NCBI GenBank assembly: GCA_943735955.1
Contig: OX030956.1
Coordinates: forward strand, 1,523,412-1,587,411
Source: Piscicola geometra
Taxonomy: Eukaryota; Annelida; Clitellata; Hirudinida; Piscicolidae
DNA length: 64,000 nt
Direction: 5' to 3'
The notes beneath the pieces were generated by a model. It did not search any database, was not told where the DNA came from, and saw only the letters and a list, made by a program, of their open reading frames with translations. The position numbers were made by a program, and so were the translations under genes. How positions within the stretch are numbered: position 1 is the first letter of the stretch; each line of letters begins with the position of its first letter. This document shows, piece after piece, positions 12,521 to 29,837 of the stretch.

Positions 12521-13100
12521 AGTTATAAAGAAAAACAATATTTGAGATTTATCATAAAAAACTAAATTTGGGATCAATTGCAACTAGTTCATCATTATTT
12601 AATGAACTTTTTATTTACGGGGTTTCTACCAACGTTCCCACATAGGAGCATTGTCATTTTTGGGCATACACTTTTTGATTTTTTTAATTTCATCGTATCA
12701 ATTGGCTGATTTGACTAAGTAAACAGATATTTTAAAGGTTATATTTTTGTGTTTACAATATTTTGGCAAATCAAATATTAACCGGCTTTTTACAGCTTAG
12801 AAAACTTTTGATTTACTTGATATATTTTTACAATTTAGTATTTTCCTATTTGTATTTTTATGAATTATATACATGTTGAAAAAAATGTTTTCACAATTTT
12901 ATTTATACATTTATATTTGGTTTAAAAAAACTAATTTATTTATTTTAAATATTAATAATTTAATTAACTTTTAAAAACTCTTCAACAGAGTTCACTTTTG
13001 TGGGCCATCAACCTTTAAATTCTTGAAACTTAAATTAGAATTTTAGCCTCTCATGAGAACCTGCATTAAACTTTTGAAAGACAATAATTCCTTCAAGATA
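12521..13100. other. Spacer upstream of the first aminotransferase gene
   Basis: AT-rich. I see no clear TATA box or coding signal. Confidence 0.4.
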
Positions 13101-16100
13101 ATGAATTATTCTACTTTCCTTAATTCCGTCAGTTTAGCCAGAAAACCTTCTGCTATAAGAATTTTAAGTTAGTGATATATTCAATTAATAAAAAGTTAAC
13201 AAATTCACAATATTTTTAAAAGTATTTCATTTATCTTTTGTTTTCTTTCATTTTTCAAAAATTTATATCACTTCAAATTACAATTAATTTTCTAATTGTT
13301 AAATCACTAAAATTTTCAGCGGCAATAGCTTTGCAGGCAGGTCCTTCAATGATTTCTTTAGCAGGTGGAATGCCCAATGCTGCTACCTTCCCTTTCAAAG
13401 AAGCAACCTTCAAAATGTGGTCTGTGTCAAAACCACTCAAAATAATTTACTAATTAGGGAAGGTGATAATTCCTGGTGAGCACGAACTATTATTATCTTA
13501 TATTGGTGATCTTTTGTGAAGGATATTCAATATTGAGGAAACTTTTTTGCTTGAAGGAATGGAGATTCTCTGCACTTTGATGAAGAAAAAATGAAGCTTG
13601 CATTGCAGTACAGCGCCTCTACTGGGTACTCAAACAGTCTTATAAATTAATCATAAGACTCTTTTACATTGTTTATTTATTATATACACACTGCCATAAA
13701 ACCATAATTAGGGAAACAAACTCATACAAACTTAATTTCATTAGAATAGGTTTTATTACAATAAATTTAAAGTGAAATAAACTTTCACGTAAAGTTTAGT
13801 GACTACAAACTTTTGCAGCATCAAAATCACTCTCCTCCCTCCCTCTTACCAGCCTGCCAGACTTCCTGAAGACCTGCTCAAAGATACAGAACCACTGGCA
13901 TTCCAGCAAACACCTGAAGGCACTCGGCAGCAACAACGTATGCATCACCTACGGCTCAACTGATGGAGTCAGTAAGGTTGGTCTGCTGGATAAAATTATT
14001 TTATGATTTTGTTATTCATTTATTTTTTTATTCATTTTTCTTTTTTGTTATTGATAAAAATAGTTTTTCATTTTTTGGGTTAGTAAAAAACAAATATAAG
14101 GCTTGCTCTATTTATCACTGATCACAGCAACTTACCAATGCACGCAAACGTTCACCAGCATAGAATAAAACAAAAAATTAGACATCAAAATTCCAACAAT
14201 AGACACATAAATTCACCCATGCACACATCAAATCCACCAATGCATGCATGAACAATCCACCAATGCATTCATGCACAATTCATCGATGCATGCATTCACA
14301 ATGCACCAGAGCTTGGAGATGCTTTTGAGTGAGGGGGATGGAGTGTTGCTGGAACAGCCCACTAACCCTGAGACTCTTAAGGCTGTTGGTATTCTTACAA
14401 TTATGACTATTACAATAATAATTATTATATTAATTAGTATTATTATCAATAATGAAGGTTATCATGATAATGATAATTTTTATTGTCATTATGTCCCGAT
14501 TGTAATAATCATTTATTATTAAGATAACACTAATCATTGTGTTTTATAGTCATACACCACTATAATTACACTCGTCTTAGTAATTAATACCACTATCATC
14601 ATCATCACCATCCGGCAGTTGACGCCATTAAGATGCCACCTCTATCCAATCAGCAGCGACCACGCGGGCATCCTCCCCTCCAACATCCACCACGCTTTCA
14701 ACACCTTTCACCGACTACAGGGTGTGCTGTGCATTGATGATTATTTGTTATATTTATATTTATATTATTATTATTAGGGTTATGATGATGATGATGATTA
14801 TTTGTAATATTTATATTTATATTATTATTATTAGGGTTATGATGATGATGATGATTATTTGTAATATTTATATTTCTATTATTATTATTAGGGTTATGAT
14901 GATGATGATGATTATTTTTATTTGTATTATTATTTTTCGTATTGTTTTATTATTAAGATTATTATTATTATCACCAATAAAACACCGATAAAATCAGCTC
15001 AAAGGCAACAACAACAACGACAACCACCAACAAACAACGACAACCAACTCCACGACAGATTCGACCGGAGCGACTGGCAAGATGAAGTGCTTGTACACGA
15101 GCACATCGCTGCCAACGACGTGTCTGCAGAGGAGGCGGGAAGTGATGCAGGTGTGCACACTGATGTCACTATCATCATCACCACCGGCACACCGCAGTTG
15201 ACCTTATTAAGTTGTATCTATAGTTCTTTCGTATTGTTGCTTTTATTGTTTTCATTGTTGTATTTTGTTATTGCTGTTGCTTTTATTTCTTAGAATATTA
15301 TTATTAGTATTTTTATAAGTATAACCCGTCGATGATTATATTCAATAAATCCCATGATTTTTATATTTTAACATTTTCTTTTTTACTCTCCATCCATCCA
15401 TCCATCCATCCATCCACCACCACTGCAGTTGGCGAAGGAACTAGACTTTCTGATTCTAGAACACGATCCATTCCACTTCCTCACTCCACTTGAGGTGTGT
15501 TCTGGAGGAGTGGAGGAGGGAGGATTGAGAAAGGGGTTGGGATGGGTGGAAGAGTTGGAGGTTTAGAATGGAGGAGTGGAGGGGTGGAGGAGTTAAGAGG
15601 GGATTTGGAGGGAGGAGTGGGATGGAGTGGGTGGAAGGGTGAGAAGAGAGAAGGAAGAGGTGGAAAAAATCGTAAAAAAGAGAAATTAAAATTATGTTGA
15701 TAAAAAGGATAATAATAATAATAAGGTTAGTTATATTATCATCATCATCATCATCATTGTAACAACAATGGTGGCAAGAAAAGCAACAAAAGCAACAACA
15801 GCAACAACAGAACAGGGTAGCGAGTTACTTGAGCCTCGACAAGGAGGGCAGGGTCTTGCGCTTCGACTCCCTCTCTCACGTCTTCTCTCCGGGGTTCGTT
15901 GGGATCTTGAAGCTCGTTCGCCTTTACGTCACGTTAATAATTCTCGTCGTTGTATCTTATTGTATCTTATTGTATTGTATTCCTCGATCTCATGCTATTA
16001 CTACATTATCATCATCATCATTATTGTGGACATGTGGTGGAATGTAATGGTGGGTCGGTCAGCAAAGTGCAGAGAATGCAGGCTTCAGGAAGGAAGTGTC

Positions 16101-18053
16101 CAGGTGCATCGGAAGAGACCTGGGACGACGTGGTGGCTCGGAAAGCAGGACAGATGATCATGATCGCAAATAACTGAATGAAATAATTCAGAAGCTTTAG
16201 ACAGACTCCACCATCGAAAAAGGAAATTCTGTTTCAATTGCTTGACTTTTATGAAAATAAACCAAGAAAAAGAAGAATATTATAATATAATATAAATAAA
16301 ATTTATATAAATTATTCTTAATATTATTAATAAAAAATATTTTCAAATACCTTCATAATCATGGTTTCTTCACATTGCGCCGATTGCACACACCACCGAC
16401 AACAACAACAACAACACAGCATTAGGATCGGCATGGTGAGTGGAGGGGAGGAGTTGGTGGCGAGGGTGGTCCTCCACGTGATGGTCTCCACCATGCACTG
16501 TCCCTCCATCACCCAGGTGCTCACGCTGCTGATTGCTCTTCTTATAATTATAGTAATAATAATTTATTATTGCATTACGACATGTTGATGGTGATGATGA
16601 TGACGACTATATTGACAGATGATGGTGAATGAGGTGATGAAGGAGATGGACGTTGAAGGCTTCAAACACTTCTGTGGCATGTGAGAAATTTAATTATTTG
16701 CTCTAATTAAAGTGATGATAATAATAATAATAATAATAATGACGAGCATTATTATAGCCCGAACGGGCTTCTAGGCCACTTAGGCTGCATATTTTTATTT
16801 GCGCCTTTGGGTTACTAGGACATTGGTTGCACTTGAACCTAGGACCTTTCATTATTGGTCAAGCCGAGAGTCGTTGCCGACTCAGCTACCCGTTCACCCA
16901 AAGTGATCTTATCTAAAACTTCTTCATTGTATTGTCATTGTCTGCACTCTTATATTATGAGTTATAAATTTAAGGTAAATATTTTAAATAAACTCATTGG
17001 TATATTCTTTCAATAAAACATATTTTTTTATATCATTGTGGTGTTAGTGATTATAATGAAAATGATGTAGATGATGATGGTTATGATAATGATGAGGATG
17101 TAGATGATGATGGTTATGATAATGATGAGGGAAATGATAGTGATGATAATGATCATATCTGTGCAGCCTCACAGACCTCTACGAAGTGCGGAGGAAACTG
17201 GCGCTGAAGGCGGCTGAAGAACACCTTTCAGGTATTCGAAAATATATTTTTACTTTTAAACATTCCCCATGGAGCACCATGTATAAGGCGCAACTAGTAA
17301 TTCTGAATTTAAAAAAAGAAAGATAGTGCTATGCCGAGGATTTAAACTATTTTCGATTCGTATTCGATCAAATAATTAAATCATATCGAATACGAATAGT
17401 TGTTACGTAATGATCATTTAAAAAGCATGAATTCTGTCTAACTTTTAAGTTAATAAATGGTTTAAATGTGTTACTTTTTTGATCTACATTTTAAGGATAG
17501 AGATCAGCATCATACATACACCTTTTGACTCGTATTTTCATTTATTTGCCCTGTAGAGTTCTTCGATTGGGAGCCTCCGAGGACGGGTTTCACTCTCAGG
17601 CTGAAGGCGAGGAAAGATAAAAAATTCGATGTTTCGGCAGTTCTGGAAGATCTGACCAAACAGAAGGTTGGGGATTTAAAATTTGTTTTTATTTAATTTG
17701 TTGAAAAATATTTTATATATATATTAAATCTTCTGCGGCTGGTTTCAAACATTAAATAGTTTTTCACTTCTTATTGAATGTATTCTATTCAGGTATATTT
17801 TTTGAACGGCAAAGATTGTTATATTGGTGGGAAGGTTGATGATGAACTTTTGTTCTCGTTTGGCTCCTGTGATGAAGAAGATATCGCCAAGGTCTGAAAA
17901 ATTATTTAATTAATTTTTAGTTTTCACACCTTTTCCTATATATTCAAAATTATTATTTAAATAATTTTTTATTTACCTCAATAACCTTAATTCCTCACTT
18001 GAATCAAGGCATGCGAGACGCTGGAAATTGCTGTAAGACGACATGTTTACTAA
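13101..18053 (+). CDS. KAT2/AADAT-like aminotransferase paralogue with lost catalytic residues (15 exons, 439 aa)
   Basis: Exons: 13101-13167, 13320-13419, 13557-13625, 13853-13976, 14310-14384, 14619-14723, 14998-15150, 15429-15494, 15811-15893, 16420-16516, 16619-16680, 17167-17231, 17557-17666, 17793-17891, 18009-18053. They sum to 440 codons with every phase matching. The N-terminus (MNYSTFLNS...KPSAIR, SMISLAGGMPN, FPFKEA, LALQYSASTG) is canonical for kynurenine/2-aminoadipate aminotransferase, a PLP fold-type I enzyme of about 425 aa. The C-terminal half is not. The PLP-lysine motif SFSK reads SLSH, NPTG reads LPTT, DDPYYF reads HDPFHF, the EPAYSG Tyr is replaced by Asn, and the substrate-carboxylate Arg (LRASF) reads LLFSF. 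All reading frames are open, so it is not an obvious pseudogene. It is likely a pseudoenzyme, or it supplies exons to the downstream copy. The donor of exon 5 (GTTGGT) is weak. Confidence 0.88.
14738..14912. repeat. 57 bp tandem repeat, about 3 copies
   Basis: 'agggttatgatgatgatg' starts at 14776, 14833 and 14890, exactly 57 bp apart, with an AT-rich remainder. It lies in intron 6 of the first aminotransferase gene. Confidence 0.85.
15391..15415. repeat. (CCAT)n microsatellite
   Basis: Six CCAT units just upstream of exon 8 (15429) of the first aminotransferase gene. They may form part of its pyrimidine tract. Confidence 0.8.
16022..16177 (+). mobile_element. LINE C-terminal fragment in an intron
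   Basis: One + frame reads CGHVVECNGGSVSKVQRMQ, then SGRKCPG, then EETWDDVVARK. This follows the known LINE tail 'GHVxRxDxxxxVxKxxxxxVxGxRxxGRPxxTWxDxVxRDL'. It is short and degraded and lies in intron 9 of the first aminotransferase gene. Confidence 0.5.
16717..16899 (-). mobile_element. tRNA-derived SINE, family 2, with target-site duplication
   Basis: On the minus strand the head GGGTGAACGGGTAGCTGAGTCGG contains an A box and 'taggttcaagtgc' is a B box. The element ends in a (TAA)n tail, seen as (ATA/ATT)n from 16717. AAAGTGAT is repeated on both sides (16709-16716 and 16900-16907), a clean 8 bp target duplication. It is different in sequence from family 1. It sits in intron 11 of the first aminotransferase gene. 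Confidence 0.7.
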
Positions 18054-18369
18054 TATACATCTTCGGCATCTATAAATTGTTAACAATATTTTTTAAATCT
18101 GCAAAATCTATTCATTTTATGATATAATTTCTTCTCTATATATTTTAAATATTTCAAGTCATTTTATATCATGTTTCTAACTCTTGTCAATTATTTTCAT
18201 TTTTGATTTACAAATCATGAAGTTTACAATGCATAATTTTTTTTCTAAAATAAATCTAGTAATTAAAAAGTCTGACACATCCCTCTTCCATTTAAACCTA
18301 CTTTTGAATAAATTTTGGAAAAGTTGACACCAGTTGTTTAAGGCTTCTTTCATTAAAATATTTTAAAAA

Positions 18370-22711
<4,342 letters not shown>

Positions 22712-23148
22712 ATTCTAAAGCTAATTTCAATCGTTCAGATGTATTACTGAGTCATTTTTTTATTCTTCTTTTTCCCGCGATAATTTTTTCTCGAATGTTT
22801 CTTGCTATCAATTTTATTCGTTTTATTTTTAAAAGATAGTATTCGAATTAATGAGTTATTTTTATTTCCTTTCAACTCGCTGCAGCCCCAAGCCTCAAAC
22901 TGTAATTTAAGAGCAATTCAATTTTAAAGTTTAAAATTTTTTAATTTGCGAGTCGTCTAGCGCATCTAAAAACTCGTAGAAGTTTTCCTAAAAGAGCATT
23001 CAGCAAGCCTTCATCATCCAATCTCTGAACTCCCTGGTAAGCTATTCTATTCCATTAGCATCGATTTCAGAAAGTAGAAAACTTCGCAAATATTAATTTA
23101 ATTTCATCTTTATTACTTTAAAACTCATACTTTTTTCTCTTTCCATAG
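22712..23148 (+). other. Spacer with a probable 5' UTR exon and intron
   Basis: A non-coding exon may end at 23036 ('ctccctg|gtaagc'). Its intron would end at 23148 ('tttccatag|atcc'), feeding the secreted-protein exon below. The rest is AT-rich. Confidence 0.4.
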
Positions 23149-23177
23149 ATCCTCCCTTACTACAGCAAACGTCGACA

Positions 23178-23282
23178 ATGAAGACTTTCCTCGCAGTAGC
23201 CCTCTCCTTTGGCGCCTTCCTCTTGCTCTTGAGTGTTGAAGAAGTTCAAGCCGGAGATGGTTTCGCCGATGGAGCCACTGGA
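23178..23282 (+). CDS. First coding exon of a small secreted protein
   Basis: ATG at 23178 in good context (gtcgacaATG). The first 25 residues are a strong signal peptide (MKTFLAVALSFGAFLLLLSV, then EEVQA), followed by GDGFADGATG. The exon ends at a near-perfect donor (ACTGGA|GTGAGT at 23283). Reading on without splicing gives a stop at 23403-23405, so an intron-retained 75-residue form is possible. I cannot place the next exon with confidence. A 5' UTR intron (23037-23148) is plausible. Family unknown. Confidence 0.6.
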
Positions 23283-23439
23283 GTGAGTCGAACCACTGAA
23301 GACAAGGGGGCTTCTGGAACGAAAATGTTAACTTCGCTAAAACGTTTTAGCTGGTTGACAGTTCGGTATCCAGCTTTGCTAATACTCCCTATCTGTCAAA
23401 ACTAGCGGTCAAACCATCCATTATCCTAATAAGTTGTAG

Positions 23440-23593
23440 CCTTGATGAATGAACACAAAACCCTTGACTTGGATGTAGACTTCTTCAAAAATCGACTCAA
23501 CACCACAGATAACCTGACCTTCTTCGAGTGGAGGAGCATTCAAAAAGTTCTTAGAACGGCATTTTTAAAGTTTCAAAAGAACGTTTTTACAAG
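23440..23593 (+). CDS. Possible downstream exon of the secreted protein
   Basis: The segment runs from 'ttgtag|' to 'acaag|gtctcc' and is open in one frame (LMNEHKTLDLDVDFFKNRLN, then TTDNLTFFEW). It looks protein-like, but its phase does not fit the strong donor at 23283. It would need the weaker GTTTCG donor near 23260. It is tentative and could be an unrelated or chance ORF. Confidence 0.25.
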
Positions 23594-24662
<1,069 letters not shown>

Positions 24663-24873
24663 ACAAAAGCTTTCATTTCGAAAGTATTTGGCCAATTCTC
24701 TAAGTCGTATGCCTTCATTCGAACAAGCAAAGACAGCCAAATATAAATAAACCTTTAAAATAACATAGAAAATCCTGGAAATAATTTGGTTGAACAATTA
24801 AAATAATTCATTAATATAAGTATATAATTTTCACTCTATCTCCTTCACCGACTGCATACTCTATCTTCCTCGA

Positions 24874-27800
24874 TCAGCCTCTCACCAAGGCAATCATCAG
24901 CTTCTTGTAATCTCCTGACAAGTCTCCCTGTGGTGGTAGGTGGAGTTAGAACCTTTCGTTGTAGAGTGCTAGAATCAGCAGGCTCTAACCCAAGCATTGA
25001 ATTATTCAAGAACTTGGAATGACACTGATAAGACTGATTCGCCACTAACGCACCCACCGTAAATAGCAAGCGCAGACTACACTATAAAAAACAATCCACA
25101 CCGAACTCACCGCCAAAAAACACAAACCTCAATCATGCTCTCGAGTGTTTTGCCGAACTGTCTCTGATACTCCTGCTTGATCTGCACCATGTCCACCTCA
25201 CACCTCGACACCACAATCCTCACCAGGTTTTCGTCCTTCGTTCCCCATCCCTTTGTGAGGCGAGTTCGTTGAAAGTTGAAAGATTGCGTTCAAACATTCA
25301 TATTCACTTAATATTTATTATTTTTATTTGGAATAATAATGCAAATTTCTTGGGATCTACAAGGGTACATGTGTTAGACATGGGATGGATGAGTAATGCC
25401 GAACCTTCATGCTGTGGTAAAGCTTCGTGGCAAAGAAACCAGGCAAATTCTCGACGCATTTCACTGTAAAATATATGTATACAAGTTATCAAAAGCGCCT
25501 AAAATTATTTCTAAAATACAAATACTTCACACACAAAAAAACGCAGCCTCACAAAGACAACCTGACAGACAAAGGCAACCTGACAGACAAACACAACCTG
25601 ACAGACAAAGACAACCTCACAGACAAAGACAATCTCACAGACAAAGACAACCTTACAGACAAAGACAACCTTACAGACAAAGACAACCTCAGAGACAAAG
25701 ACACACTCACCGATCGACACCATCCCTTTCTCGAGGTCACCAGACATTTCATTCTTGATCGACTGTTCCAGCGACTTGTTGGCAAGACGATGGTACTCCT
25801 GGAAGACGAGTCTCAGCTGCTCGTAGCTGTCTGAGCACAAGATCTGGCTGAATGTCGACTCGTCCGTGCCCAGCATCCTCTCGCCCGCCTGGTACAACGC
25901 CTATGGAGAAGAGATCGTGGGTGAAGTGACTGTGTCGTTGACACATTTACAGTAGTGATTATAGTAGTGGGTTTAGTGGTGCTTATAGTGCTGGTGAATG
26001 GGCACATGTTTAAATTGATAACAAATAGTTTAAAAGCTGAAAATCCATTGAAATGGGATATGCTATAGATCTACAAGCCCATCTCGTCTGACCACCCTTC
26101 CACCCACCTGTGCATCCCTCTTAGCCTTTTCCATGTTCACTGGAACACCCTCTATGCGGTTAGCCTGGAAGGAAGGATGGATGTGTAGGTGCATGGAAGC
26201 ATGCATGAATGGATAAAAGTATGAACGGTTGAAAAGGATAAAAATTAAAATTCTAATGAATATTCATTACTCAAGAATTTGGTATGCATGAAATGCAAGA
26301 ACCTGCACAAGCGAAACACACAGCCTCTTGAAGTAGCCTGAAGTCTCACTCATCAAGTCCTTCTCCAAGTCTCTTGAGTATTCTTGAGGTTAAGTGCTCA
26401 TTAAGTATTCATGGGGGCGTAACTTAAGAGGTTGACGCTGAATAAGATTTAAAATGTGCATTAATTACCGAGAGGTTAACACATGAGGCATATGACAAAT
26501 TGAAGTATCAAATGATGAATGGGTGATGATACGCATTCAGATGATGATTTTGATGATGATGTTAACAAAGACGAAGACGACGATGGTGATGATGTTGATA
26601 ATGATGACGATGGTTATGATGACGATGAAGCGTACTCTGTTTGTAGACGGTCTTGATCTCCTGGATGGCTCGGTTGTTCCTTGAGCACAAGATCTCCACA
26701 ATGCAACTCTCGTCCGTGCCTGCACCCTGGTGTATGATTGAATTAATGCATAGCTAATTGTATGAATAAATATATAGTTGTATAAATGCATAGATAATTA
26801 GATGAATGAATAATAGTTGTATAAATTCATAGATAATTGAATGCATGAAAAGATAATTAAATGAATACCACTACATCACATTGAAGTTACCGTACACATT
26901 TCATCCACTAAAACCAATCGGCTTAAATATTATCATCATCATCATCATTATTATCATCGTCATCATCATCATCACCCACACCATCGTCATCATCATCATC
27001 ATCACCTTCATAGCTCCACGCAGTTCGTGAGCGTCGAACTCTGGAGGCGTCATCATCAGGGCCAGCACTGCCGTTTCAAAGTGGCCTGTCAACTCACTCT
27101 TCAGGTCGGACAAGAGGTCCTTGATGGTGATGATGGTGATAATAGTGGTGATGGTGATGATGGTGATGACGATGGTGATGGTGATGATGGTGATGGTGAT
27201 GACGATGGTGGTGGTGATGATGGTGATGGTGATGATAATGATAATGGTGGTGGTGATGATGGTGATTACGATGATGATGATGGTGATTAATTAAATTATA
27301 ATAGAAGAAAAAAGTCATGCATATACATTGGGTTCCAATAAAAAAATGGAAAAAAGACGTTATCTCTCAGATTTTTGCGCGGAACTTTCATGGTGTTGAG
27401 CATGCGGTAAATATTGAAATATTCGAACGAAACTTTATAAAGTTTATTTTTACCCTAAAAAGAACAAAATAAGATAGTAAGAGATTCAAAGAACGAGCTG
27501 TTCATTTCCATTGGCACCCTTATTAAATAGATTTATTTATGCACATATCTTGGTATGTCAAACCTTTCCAAACATGGTCTTGAACCTGTTCTTGATCTCC
27601 TGCCTCTGGCTGTTGGAGCGGGTAGACAGAACGTCAATGATGGCTTTCTCGTCGGTGCCTGGTGGTGTGGGTGGGTGGTTGTCGAATGGAGTGAAGTGGT
27701 CATGTTGAAGTGGCTGTGGTGGTGGTGGAGAGAGTTTTGGAAAGTGGGTTTCAGGACAATAAGTTATATAATTTAACAAAAATCCTTCTATAAACAAAAA

Positions 27801-29027
27801 ACATGAGAAAATACATAATAAAACAAAAAAACAACCTATTTTTCTTTCAAATATATTTTTTCATTCAATAAAAATCGCCATCACCGACCAAATCCCTTCA
27901 TGGCCTTCCTCAGCACCTTGGCATCCTCCTCGGCACTGAAGTTCGGGTATGGTCTGAGAGTGCCCTGATGGAAAGGAGAAAATGACGAAATTATTTTTCT
28001 ATTTTATTTTCATGCATTTGTTTTAATTAACAAGATTTATTAATTAATTTAAAATAAATAAATGATTTAAATTACTATTTAATTCATAATTAACAAAAAC
28101 TCAAGAAGTCATTTTTTAATCCACCTACTCCAACAGCACCACTCCAGCCCATCTACCTGCTGAATGGGAGCTGAAGCAGTGTTCTGGACGGGCACCTGTG
28201 TGGCATAACCTCCTGGGGCAGCTCCCGTGGGCTGATAAACCTGTTTAATTATAATAGTTTAGAAATAGCATGGTTGTGTTTGAAACCATCAATGCCTTTA
28301 GATCGCTGATTAAATTCCCCAGAAAACCTTCTGATCTACCTAGAATGTGAAGAAATCAAACGAAGCATTTTTTTATCAAAACTGTGAGTTTTAGCCAACT
28401 CTGCCAGTCATCCACCTGTTGTTGGTAAGGGGCTCCTTGAGGGGGGTAGTATGGTGCACCCTGAGCTGCTGGTGGGGGGTAGTTGCCGTAGCCAGCTTGA
28501 GGGGGTGGGTAGCCACTACCGCCTGGGGGTGGGTAAGATCCCCCTGGAGGTGGGTAAGCGCCCTGTTGTGGGGGTGGGTAGGCCCCTGGTTGTTGTGGGG
28601 GGTAGCCTGCTTGTTGAGGGGGGTAACCCCCTTGCTGTGGTGGGTAGCCCGGTTGAGGAGGGTAGCCAGGAGCTGGCTGAAGGATTTTTAAATTATTTTA
28701 ATTTTTAATATTGTATTGTTTGATATGAATTGAAATTAAATGAAATTATTTTGACAACCTGAAATCCTGGGTTAGGAGGATAGGCACCACCAGGCTATTG
28801 GAACATTTATCAAAAAATTAACAATAGAAAAATTATTCTAATTTTATAAATTACTTGTATGATATTTTATTTATTTAAATGGCTTTCTAAATTATACTTT
28901 TAAAAAAAGTTTAATTTTTTACCTGTGGAGGATAGCTAAAGCCAGGTTGAGGAGGGTAACTTGGCTGTCCAGGATAGGGTTGTTGAGGAGGAAACCCTCC
29001 AGCAGGAGTACCATACGGATAGCTCAT
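24874..29027 (-). CDS. Annexin, A7/A11-like with GYPPQ-rich N-terminus (14 exons, 474 aa)
   Basis: Exons in transcript order: 29027-28923, 28794-28759, 28676-28416, 28240-28157, 27964-27889, 27658-27564, 27119-27006, 26726-26636, 26382-26303, 26164-26108, 25900-25711, 25463-25405, 25250-25128, 24927-24874. All phases match (475 codons with TGA). Residues 1-162 are a Gly/Tyr/Pro/Gln-rich tail with many GYPP repeats, typical of annexins A7 and A11 and of invertebrate relatives. Then come four annexin repeats with the type II calcium loops [25 protein letters not shown] and GWGTKDE, and the downstream acidic partners ([31 protein letters not shown]). The protein should bind acidic membranes in a calcium-dependent way. 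The low-complexity tail may phase-separate or bind ALG-2/EF-hand partners, as known for A7/A11. Nothing is broken. It is divergent from the tropomodulin gene at 29838. Confidence 0.95.
25546..25710. repeat. 18 bp minisatellite, about 9 copies, at an annexin splice donor
   Basis: Units like CAACCTGACAGACAAAGA run up to the donor of annexin exon 11 (exon end 25711). The real donor GTGAGT lies in the last, degenerate unit. Confidence 0.85.
26921..27005. repeat. (ATC)n imperfect microsatellite
   Basis: ATC units immediately after annexin exon 7 (donor side, exon end 27006), so the donor reads GTGATGATG. Confidence 0.85.
27121..27290. repeat. (GATGGT)n imperfect microsatellite
   Basis: GAT/GGT repeat that ends at the acceptor of annexin exon 7 (27119). 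Exon 7 is therefore flanked on both sides by trinucleotide repeats. Asp/Gly and His frames are artefacts. Confidence 0.88.
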
Positions 29028-29837
29028 CTTGAAATTATTGTTTGAAATAATGGATTTAATCATTAAAGGTTATTCTTTTACAAATATTTAAAAGTAGTTT
29101 TAAATAATTAAACTTAGGTTTTAAAAACTGTTGACAAGTTTTAAATATTATTTCGTTTTCAAGTTAAAACATATAATTTGAAATTTTTGAAAAATTTAAT
29201 TAATACTACTATTTCTAGAGAAAGATATATTTTAAAACTATGTTTTATAATCAGGATATTATATTACAACATAATGAAACTATTCGAAAAATTTTTGAAT
29301 ACACTACAAAATAATAAGTTTACAAAGTATAAAATTTTAAATTAACTTAAATGTTTTATTCGTCGAGAAAACAAACCTTTCAAATAAATTTAAAAGGGCT
29401 GAAATCAGTGCAAGATGGTGACTTGGTAGTGCTGTTAATTAATACATTTTCAATAAATGAGAAAATGGGAATTTAATTTTTCAATATTATTATTTAATTT
29501 TTTTTATACTATACAATTTTAAACTTAACTTTTATGAAGATATGGTAATTATTGGAAAACTACAGTAAAAGCAGCAGCAGAAAAGCAGAAAAGTTTGTAA
29601 AAAGTTTGTTTTGAAACTGGAAGTTAACTTAACTAAGTTAAGCAAAGCTGTGTATAAGAAAAATTCAACTTCATTATTTACATTTTTTAAGGTTTTCAAG
29701 CTCAGCCACAATACTAGTTTCGATTCTAAGAACAGGAAAATTCCTAAACCCGAATAAATAATAAAATTCGAACCCACATATTGATAACTAATATAAGAAA
29801 AGCAAACTTTGATCAAAATATAATTTATAAATCCAAA
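29028..29837. promoter_or_regulatory. Divergent intergenic region between annexin (-) and tropomodulin (+)
   Basis: 810 bp separate the two start codons. It is AT-rich with no TATA box I would defend. It may act as a shared promoter. Additional 5' UTR exons cannot be excluded. Confidence 0.35.

Noticed and set aside
13101..18053. Simple pseudogene call for aminotransferase copy 1
   Set aside because: All 15 exons are open with correct phases and an intact stop, which is unlikely for a neutrally decaying gene of this size.
25558..25706. CRISPR-like array
   Set aside because: The 18 bp units are directly adjacent with no unique spacers. It is a minisatellite, and the genome is eukaryotic.
27027..27318. 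Gly-Asp-rich and poly-His frames
   Set aside because: They span the GATGGT array at the annexin exon 7 acceptor. The annexin reading frame explains the conserved part.
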